A stretch of DNA of 7,485 nt from NCBI GenBank assembly GCA_021163565.1, contig JAGGTT010000028.1:1-7485 (forward strand), given 5' to 3'. Positions 1 to 4,874 of this stretch are shown in pieces. Both the position numbers and the translations under genes were made by a program. Positions within the stretch are counted from its first letter, which is position 1. The number at the start of each line of letters is the position of its first letter. The notes under the pieces are model-generated. The model made no database searches. It saw only the letters and a list, made by a program, of their open reading frames with translations, and had not been told where the DNA came from. The stretch is from Candidatus Tharpella sp. (GTDB lineage Bacteria > Desulfobacterota > Anaeroferrophillalia > Anaeroferrophillales > Tharpellaceae).

Positions 1-2215
1 CCGCCTGAAGATCTTCAAATTCAGCATCGGCCCGGGGAAAAGCGGTCTGCATAATACTTTCCGGCATGGCGGCTGTATGCGGCAGGGTCTGCCAGATCTC
101 TTCACAGACAAACGGCATAATCGGGTGCAGCAGTCTTACAACCTGCTCGATGGTGCGATAGAGGACAATCTGGGCCGTAGCCCGCCGGAGAGGATCATCG
201 CTCTGAAAGAGATCGGGTTTGGCAAGCTCCAGATACCAGTCGCAGAATTCATGCCAGGTAAATTGATAGAGGGCATGCGCCGCATCATTAAAACGATACT
301 CATCCAGGGCCGCAACCACTTCGGCAACGGTCTGGTTCAGACGATGGCTGATCCAGCGCTCAGCCAGAGAGAGATCACGCCCGGATATTTCAGCCTCAGG
401 GTCAAAACCTTCAAGGTTCATCAGAGTGAAACGGGCCGCGTTCCAGAGTTTGTTAACGAAATTGCGGTAACCGCTGATCCGGGCCTCGGAGAGACTGACA
501 TCGCGCCCCTGAGCTGCAAACGCAGCCAACGTAAAACGTAAGGCATCGGCTCCGTACTGATCGATAATAATCAAAGGATCGATAACATTACCCTTTGATT
601 TACTCATCTTCTGACCATGTTCATCGCGAACCAGAGCGTGGATATAGACATCCTTGAACGGAATCTCATCCATACATTTGAGGCCCATCATCATCATCCT
701 GGCGACCCAGAAAAAGAGGATATCAAAACCGGTTACCAGCACTGAAGTGGGATAATATTTTTTCAAAGTCGGGGTTGATTCCGGCCAGCCCATGGTTGAG
801 AACGGCCAGAGACCGGAGGAGAACCAAGTATCAAGGACATCGGTTTCCTGACGCAGATTGGCACTTGCACAATCAGGACAGACATCGGGATCTTCACGCG
901 CGACAATCATTTTGCCGCAATCTTCGCAATACCAGACCGGAATTCGATGGCCCCACCATATCTGCCGCGAGATACACCAGTCGCGGATATTTTCCATCCA
1001 GTTGAAATAGGTTTTCTCCCAATTCTGGGGAATAATCCGGGTATCACCATTTTTAACCGCGGCCAGAGCCCGATCCGCCAGAGGTTTTATTTTGACAAAC
1101 CACTGATTCGAGAGATAGGGCTCGATAATTGTCTGACAGCGATAGCAGTGGCCAACATTATGCTGATAATCTTTAATTGCGGGCAACAGATTAAGCTCCG
1201 CCAGATCTTTAATCACCTGCTCCCGGCACACCTCGCGGGTCAGACCGGTATAGGGGCCGGCATTTTCATTCATAACCCCGGCCTCATCCATCACTTTGAT
1301 AATCTCAAGTTCATGCCGAATTCCGACCTCAAAGTCATTGGCATCATGGGCCGGAGTGATCTTTACCGCTCCGGAACCGAACTCGCGATCAACGTAGTCA
1401 TCGGCCACCACCGGAATCCGGCGGTTCATCAACGGTAGCATGACCTCTTTACCAATCATATCACGATAACGCTCGTCGGCTCCGTTAACCGCAACCGCGG
1501 TGTCGCCAAGCATAGTTTCAGGTCGGGTCGTAGAAACAATAATCGAGCCCGAACCATCCGCTAAAGGATACTCAAGATCCCAGAGTTTACCGTCGCTATG
1601 CTCCTCAAATTCAACTTCCAGATCAGAGAGTGCGGTGTGACAGCGTGGACACCAGTTGATGATATAATTGCCTTGATAGATCAGGCCATCTTCATAAAGG
1701 GTGACGAAAACCTCTCGCACCGCTTTCGAAAGCCCTTCATCCATCGTGAAACGCTCCCGACTCCAGTCACAAGAGGAGCCGAGTCGTTTCAGCTGATTAA
1801 TAATGGTACCACCCGACTCCCGGCGCCACTGCCAGACCCTTTCAATAAATTTTTCACGGCCGATATCGTGCCGCCCGATCCCTTCTGCAGCCAGCTGTTT
1901 CTCAACCACATTCTGAGTCGCGATCCCGGCATGATCCATACCCGGCATCCAGAGAACATTACGACCCTGCTGCCGCTGATAACGGGCCAGGATATCCTGC
2001 AGAAGGTTATTCAAAGCATGGCCCATATGCAGGGAGCCGGTAACATTCGGCGGTGGGATAACCATAGAGAAGGGTTCGCCGTCGGCCTCAGGATCAGCGA
2101 CAAAGCAGCCCTTCTCTTCCCAGAATTTATACCACTTGCTTTCGATCTTCAAAGGATCGTAATTTTTGTCAAGCTGTCGCGCCTGGCTATCGGAATGGTT
2201 AGAGTTTTCAGTCAT
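1..2215 (-). CDS. valS: Valyl-tRNA synthetase (N-terminal 738 codons; 3' end outside window)
   Basis: Class I aminoacyl-tRNA synthetase of the cytoplasm that charges tRNA-Val with valine and edits mischarged threonine. The frame is open from ATG at 2215 to the window edge; 738 codons are visible of a family total near 880-900, so the rest of the anticodon-binding domain and the C-terminal coiled-coil arm are missing. Seen in the translation: the HIGH signature as HMGH at residues 63-66 (within PPPNVTGSLHMGHA), the CP1 editing-domain motif TTRPETMLGD near 228-238, GSGAVKITPAHD near 280, and KMSKS at 536-540 (KMSKSKGNVIDP). Cys pairs C189/C192 and C357/C360, and the four-Cys cluster C430/C433/C446/C449, match the two-zinc layout known from Thermus-type ValRS. 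The start follows from the family N-terminus (YDPLKIESKWYKFWEEKG from residue 19). Its Shine-Dalgarno is weak (only GAG about 8 nt upstream); an in-frame TTG four codons earlier, just after a TAA stop, is a possible alternative. A strong terminator about 75 nt upstream implies its own promoter. Confidence 0.98.
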   Translation of the reverse strand, partial: MTENSNHSDSQARQLDKNYDPLKIESKWYKFWEEKGCFVADPEADGEPFSMVIPPPNVTGSLHMGHALNNLLQDILARYQRQQGRNVLWMPGMDHAGIATQNVVEKQLAAEGIGRHDIGREKFIERVWQWRRESGGTIINQLKRLGSSCDWSRERFTMDEGLSKAVREVFVTLYEDGLIYQGNYIINWCPRCHTALSDLEVEFEEHSDGKLWDLEYPLADGSGSIIVSTTRPETMLGDTAVAVNGADERYRDMIGKEVMLPLMNRRIPVVADDYVDREFGSGAVKITPAHDANDFEVGIRHELEIIKVMDEAGVMNENAGPYTGLTREVCREQVIKDLAELNLLPAIKDYQHNVGHCYRCQTIIEPYLSNQWFVKIKPLADRALAAVKNGDTRIIPQNWEKTYFNWMENIRDWCISRQIWWGHRIPVWYCEDCGKMIVAREDPDVCPDCASANLRQETDVLDTWFSSGLWPFSTMGWPESTPTLKKYYPTSVLVTGFDILFFWVARMMMMGLKCMDEIPFKDVYIHALVRDEHGQKMSKSKGNVIDPLIIIDQYGADALRFTLAAFAAQGRDVSLSEARISGYRNFVNKLWNAARFTLMNLEGFDPEAEISGRDLSLAERWISHRLNQTVAEVVAALDEYRFNDAAHALYQFTWHEFCDWYLELAKPDLFQSDDPLRRATAQIVLYRTIEQVVRLLHPIMPFVCEEIWQTLPHTAAMPESIMQTAFPRADAEFEDLQA

Positions 2216-2290
2216 TGTTGCACTCAATTAAAATAGTTAAAGTTTTAAAAAATTTGCTTATCCTACATTTCTCGACACAATTTCGAACAC
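2216..2290 (-). promoter_or_regulatory. valS leader / presumed promoter region, A+T-rich
   Basis: This is the stretch between the terminator of the upstream gene and the valS start, so a valS promoter most likely lies here. It is very A+T-rich. No convincing -35/-10 pair with normal spacing was found on the minus strand. A short near-perfect direct repeat is present at its upstream edge on the plus strand: TCGACACAAT (2272-2281) and TCGAACACAAT (2283-2293), differing by one inserted A. It could be a binding site or chance. I saw no T-box consensus. Confidence 0.35.
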
Positions 2291-2339
2291 AATAAAAAAG
2301 ATGAAGGCACAAAGTTTTCTGATCTACTTTGCGCCTTCA
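2291..2339 (-). terminator. Strong rho-independent terminator downstream of the acidic-protein gene, upstream of valS
   Basis: On the minus strand a 14-bp stem, TGAAGGCGCAAAGT (2339-2326) pairing with ACTTTGTGCCTTCA (2315-2302), has one G-U wobble and a 10-nt loop. It is followed by TC and six Ts (2299-2294). The stem end and U-tract orientation terminate leftward transcription, that is, from the acidic-protein gene (stop at 2549) before valS. On the plus strand the same stem has only a weaker T-run after it (TTTTT near 2350), so bidirectional activity is possible, but no plus-strand gene ends here. Confidence 0.9.
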
Positions 2340-2404
2340 ACCTCTTAAGTTTTTCCATTTTCAGGCTTGCTGACAACTACAACCCGAAATCACAGAGGTA
2401 AAAC

Positions 2405-2553
2405 TAAAGGGCACCTTGAAAAATTGCCTTTTTCCCCAATTGCTGCGTTGAACTCAAATTTTAATCCTCAAAATACTCAATGTATTCCTGCGGTTAAAAT
2501 CTTCGTTCGCCTTGCACTAGAATAAAAATTCTAATTTTTCAAGACACCCTAAA
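2405..2553 (+). repeat. Palindromic MITE-like element, copy A (long form, 141 bp, with 4-bp TAAA flanking repeats)
   Basis: The core is 2409-2549, bounded by GGG...CCC and flanked on both sides by TAAA (2405-2408 and 2550-2553), which looks like a target-site duplication. The left end GGGCACCTTGAAAAATT matches the reverse complement of the right end, GGGTGTCTTGAAAAATT, at 14 of 17 positions. The interior holds a second hairpin at 2458-2500 (ATTTTAA...TTAAAAT outer arms; AATAC-TCAAT-GTATT apex). The right end has its own small palindrome, AAAAATT-CT-AATTTTT (2524-2539). Against copy B (3569-3645), the first 50 bp match at 44 positions and the last 26 bp are identical; copy A has 65 bp between them where copy B has 1 bp. 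There is no coding capacity. The element fills most of the gap between the terminator and the gene at 2549, and its last base belongs to that gene's stop codon. Confidence 0.88.
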
Positions 2554-3469
2554 GATCTTCACCCTCTTCGAGCTCAAGTTTTTCTTCAAGGCGGGCGATT
2601 TCAGCCTTGATTACCTTTTCCGCCAGCGGTGGGATGACCTCCCGGGCAACCTGTTCAACAATGGTCGGAGCCAAGTCACCAATTGCCTTTATCATCTTAT
2701 CCATACTGGCGTAAGTAGTCTGCAGAAGATGTTTACTCCACTCCTGGGTCATATCCTCAATCTGCTGGGAAAAATCGAGCCCATGGGGTTCAGTGAAAAT
2801 GTGGGGGGTCGCAGAATCTGACACGGAATCAATCCGCAGGGGGGAAACCGGAGAACTCGGCTCAGGCCTGCCTGCGGCCTGCGGCTGCGGTTCAGTTTTG
2901 CGAGCCGCCGCCGAATCTTCGGCGGTAAGTTCATCACCGACAAGGTAATCATCCGGCAGTTCCGCCTCAGGTTCCGGGTCGCGGACACTCGCAAAAGAGA
3001 ACTTCCCGTCAGAACCCCCTCCGACAACCACAGTTTCATCTAAAAGTTCATCAAATCCATCCAAATCATCAAAATCATCGTCGAAAAGGTCATCGGCATC
3101 TTCGTTTAAGAGAGAACTTTTCGCTTCATATATTTCTCCGTTCTTACTACCGGCGGTCAGGGTTTCCGCCTGGGCCTTTAATCCGGCATTTTTCAACTCG
3201 GTCAGAATCGGATCACCATTAGCTGTCGAGTCTGCCATATCTAAATCAGAGAAACCATCCATATCCAACTTGAAATAATCATCACCAGCAAAGCCAGTGT
3301 CACCGACACCGGCTGCCGGGGCGGATACCGCGGCAGCTTCAGCGCCAGCGGCAGGCTTAGTCAAGAGACTCTTCCGAGCCCCGATTTCCGGCAGTTCATC
3401 GAGAGGCAGACCCTCTTCAATAATATCGGTCAGTTCAATAATCTTAACGGCGGAATCGGACTTTCCCAT
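2549..3469 (-). CDS. Acidic, low-complexity protein with PopZ-like layout (function unknown)
   Basis: 306 residues; I do not recognise an established family. Seen in order: an N-terminal helix-like segment VKIIELTDIIEEG (8-20); an Ala/Pro/Gly stretch (39-55); a long acidic, probably disordered region with two echoing motifs, DGFSDLDMAD (71-80) and DGFDELLDE (137-145). Residues 123-144 are 13/22 Asp or Glu interleaved with Phe and Leu. A Pro/Glu/Ser linker follows (163-210), then a helical C-terminus (230-302) whose tail, VEQVAREVIPPLAEKVIKAE (271-290) followed by IARLEEKLE, is strongly amphipathic. There are no Cys, signal peptide or membrane segments, so it is cytoplasmic. The order of short N-terminal segment, acidic linker and helical oligomerisation tail resembles PopZ of Alphaproteobacteria, but that is a resemblance by eye. 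Similar helical tails also occur, as I recall, on deltaproteobacterial regulatory proteins, so a scaffold or regulator is equally possible. The ATG start is supported by AGAGGG at 3483-3478, 8 nt upstream. The TAG stop spans the junction with repeat copy A. Co-directional with amrS (260-nt gap) and valS (333-nt gap), but probably its own transcript. Confidence 0.85.
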   Translation of the reverse strand: MGKSDSAVKIIELTDIIEEGLPLDELPEIGARKSLLTKPAAGAEAAAVSAPAAGVGDTGFAGDDYFKLDMDGFSDLDMADSTANGDPILTELKNAGLKAQAETLTAGSKNGEIYEAKSSLLNEDADDLFDDDFDDLDGFDELLDETVVVGGGSDGKFSFASVRDPEPEAELPDDYLVGDELTAEDSAAARKTEPQPQAAGRPEPSSPVSPLRIDSVSDSATPHIFTEPHGLDFSQQIEDMTQEWSKHLLQTTYASMDKMIKAIGDLAPTIVEQVAREVIPPLAEKVIKAEIARLEEKLELEEGEDL

Positions 3470-3564
3470 CTTGTTGGCCCTCTTTTACGGGTGGTTTTTC
3501 AAATTCTATTTTCGCACAATTCATTAGAAGTTTGACCTCAGACTCCTGTGGCAGAAAATCTGTC

Positions 3565-3649
3565 TTTAGGGTACCTTGAAAAATTGCCTTTTTACTCTAT
3601 TGCTGCGTTAAGCTCAAACAAAAATTCTAATTTTTCAAGACACCCTTTA
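3565..3649 (+). repeat. Palindromic MITE-like element, copy B (short form, 77 bp, with 4-bp TTTA flanking repeats)
   Basis: The core is 3569-3645, bounded by GGG...CCC and flanked by TTTA on both sides (3565-3568 and 3646-3649). The left end GGGTACCTTGAAAAATT matches the reverse complement of the right end at 15 of 17 positions, so the whole unit can fold as one long hairpin. It lies in the same orientation as copy A (2409-2549): 44/50 matches on the left part and 26/26 on the right part. It lacks the 65-bp central hairpin of copy A, having one C (3619) there. It lies in the gap between amrS and the acidic-protein gene, about 100 nt upstream of the latter's start. The subterminal palindrome AAAAATT-CT-AATTTTT is at 3620-3635. 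Confidence 0.87.
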
Positions 3650-3694
3650 TAAAGATGAATCTGATTATGCGCAGTCTAATAGCGCAAAAACCGG

Positions 3695-3724
3695 AAAAAA
3701 ACAAGTAGCTCAGGCAAGTTGAGC
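3695..3724 (-). terminator. Weak candidate rho-independent terminator after amrS
   Basis: On the minus strand just after the amrS stop there is a 5-bp stem GCTCA (3724-3720) / TGAGC (3712-3708) with a 7-nt loop, then TACTTG-type sequence ending in seven Ts (3701-3695). The T-run begins a few nt after the short stem, so the hairpin is weak. Position and orientation suit termination of amrS transcription, but partial read-through into the acidic gene is plausible. Confidence 0.4.
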
Positions 3725-3729
3725 ACCAA

Positions 3730-4740
3730 TTAAAAAATTCCGGCGACCCGGGTCTGACAGCGCGGACATTCACACCCGGAAATTTTATTTTCAACCACCC
3801 TGAAACCGTAACGTTCTATCAATAGTTCTCCACACTGATGACAATATGTACTCTCACCACCAACTCCGGGACGATTACCCTCGAAAACATATCTCAACCC
3901 TGCTTCGAGACCGATATCACGGGCTTTTTTCAGGGTTTCCGGCGGCGTTGGAACCACTTCAGTAAGATTGTAGATGGGAAAAAACCCGGTAACATGCCAG
4001 GGAATCAGGGGTGATACCGAAACCAGAAAACGGGCCAGTTCCCGAAGTTCGGAAGCTTTGTCATTATAACCGGGGATCAGCAGGGTTGTGACTTCAACCC
4101 AGATCCCATGGGCAACAAAATCTGCGATGGTTTCCAGAACCGGAGTCATGCTGGCCGCCCCGCAGACCCGCCGGTAAAAACTGTTCGACCAGGCTTTAAG
4201 ATCAATATTGGCCCCGTGCAGTAATGGATGCAGGGATTTTCTCGCAGCCGCCGTCAGATAACCGTTGCTAACCATCAAATTGAGCAAACCCTGCTCACGC
4301 CCTATGGTTGCAGTCGCCCGCATCAATTCGAAATAGACCGTCGGTTCAGTGTAGGTGTAAGCCAGTGACTGACAACCGGTGGCAATCGCTTCACGAACCA
4401 GCAACTCCGGTTGCAGATGCCGGCCGGCAAGTTTTTCCATGCGATGCGGCATCTGCGAAATTTCATAGTTTTGACAGTGCCGGCAGTTGAAATTACAGCC
4501 CGGAGCGGCCAGAGAATAACTTTTACTGCCCGGCAGTACATGATAGAAAGGTTTCTTCTCAATCGGATCGACATGGGTCGCGATAACCAGATCGGCCACC
4601 TCCGTATAAAGAACCCCCTCAAGGTTCCGCCGCACCCCGCAAATCCCGGCCTGACCCGGCCGTAGATAACAGTGATGTGCGCAGAGCTCACAACGAACCC
4701 GATTTTTCGCCAGTCGGGTATAAAGTTCAGCTTCCCGCAC
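3730..4740 (-). CDS. amrS: AmmeMemoRadiSam-system radical SAM enzyme (AmrS-like)
   Basis: 336 residues, the usual length of the AmrS family, relatives of pyruvate formate-lyase activating enzymes. Seen: an N-terminal Cys cluster C17/C20/C24/C34 (CELCAHHC...GICGVR); the radical SAM [4Fe-4S] motif CxxxCxxC at C82/C86/C89 (APGCNFNCRHCQNYEISQ); YTYTEPTVYFEL (128-139); VSNGYL (157-162); NIDLKAW (178-184); a WHVTGFFPIYN segment (248-258); and a C-terminal zinc-ribbon-like tail with C300/C303 and C323/C325/C328. The N- and C-terminal Cys clusters around the radical SAM core are what separate AmrS from plain PFL activases. In many genomes AmrS occurs with AMMECR1 (AmrA) and Memo (AmrB) proteins; the substrate is, to my knowledge, unsettled. 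Neither partner is in this window. The start is GTG (4740-4738), chosen because AAGGAGAG lies 6 nt upstream and the protein aligns from there. Divergent from purH with a 134-nt gap. Confidence 0.93.
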   Translation of the reverse strand: MREAELYTRLAKNRVRCELCAHHCYLRPGQAGICGVRRNLEGVLYTEVADLVIATHVDPIEKKPFYHVLPGSKSYSLAAPGCNFNCRHCQNYEISQMPHRMEKLAGRHLQPELLVREAIATGCQSLAYTYTEPTVYFELMRATATIGREQGLLNLMVSNGYLTAAARKSLHPLLHGANIDLKAWSNSFYRRVCGAASMTPVLETIADFVAHGIWVEVTTLLIPGYNDKASELRELARFLVSVSPLIPWHVTGFFPIYNLTEVVPTPPETLKKARDIGLEAGLRYVFEGNRPGVGGESTYCHQCGELLIERYGFRVVENKISGCECPRCQTRVAGIF

Positions 4741-4746
4741 GATTAA

Positions 4747-4754
4747 CTCTCCTT
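4747..4754 (-). promoter_or_regulatory. Strong ribosome-binding site fixing the GTG start of amrS
   Basis: On the minus strand AAGGAGAG is followed by the 6-nt spacer TTAATC and then GTG at 4740-4738. This near-consensus Shine-Dalgarno decides the non-ATG start of amrS. Confidence 0.85.
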
Positions 4755-4803
4755 GAATAATTTTCTCCCGCAGGACAAATTTTTATTGCATTTTTAGTGC
4801 TGG

Positions 4804-4830
4804 TTGAGTATTTCATCTGACTCATATTAT
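4804..4830 (+). promoter_or_regulatory. Candidate purH promoter with an inverted repeat in the spacer
   Basis: TTGAGT (4804-4809; 4/6 to the -35 consensus) and TATTAT (4825-4830; 5/6 to the -10 consensus) are separated by 15 nt, shorter than the optimal 17. They lie about 45 nt before the purH ATG, giving a plausible 5' leader near 38 nt. An inverted repeat TGAGT-N10-ACTCA (4805-4824) overlaps the -35 and ends right at the -10, where an operator could sit. With 5-bp arms it may be chance. The same 134-nt gap must also hold the amrS promoter on the other strand; I found no convincing one. Confidence 0.35.
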
Positions 4831-4874
4831 TTCTTAACTAAAATAGATCCCAAGCGCGGCAAGAGGAAGGTATT

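Noticed and set aside
1598..2236. 212-residue plus-strand open frame, and similar plus-strand frames at 77-541 and 947-1438
   Set aside because: They lie antisense inside the clearly recognisable valS coding sequence, have no recognisable domains, and are typical shadow frames of a gene with strong codon bias.
2216..2404. T-box or other tRNA-sensing leader ahead of valS
   Set aside because: A terminator is present, but I could find no T-box consensus, specifier loop or antiterminator alternative; it is better explained as the end of the upstream unit.
2749..3039. 96-residue minus-strand frame inside the acidic-protein gene, and a 76-residue plus-strand frame at 3297-3527
   Set aside because: Both overlap the 306-residue gene in other frames. 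The first has Arg-rich out-of-frame composition, the second reads through an Ala-rich G+C tract, and neither has a good ribosome-binding site that I can see.
2405..3649. Composite transposon or toxin/defence island made of the two repeats and the gene between them
   Set aside because: Each repeat has its own different 4-bp flanking duplication (TAAA, TTTA), and there is no single duplication around the whole segment, so they look like independent insertions.
3668..3686. Hairpin TGCGC-N9-GCGCA between copy B and the amrS terminator
   Set aside because: Only 5 bp of stem and no T-run on the downstream side on either strand; too weak to assign a role.
4741..4874. Purine riboswitch ahead of purH
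   Set aside because: The gap is 134 nt and shared by two divergent genes. No three-way-junction pattern or terminator hairpin was seen on the plus strand.
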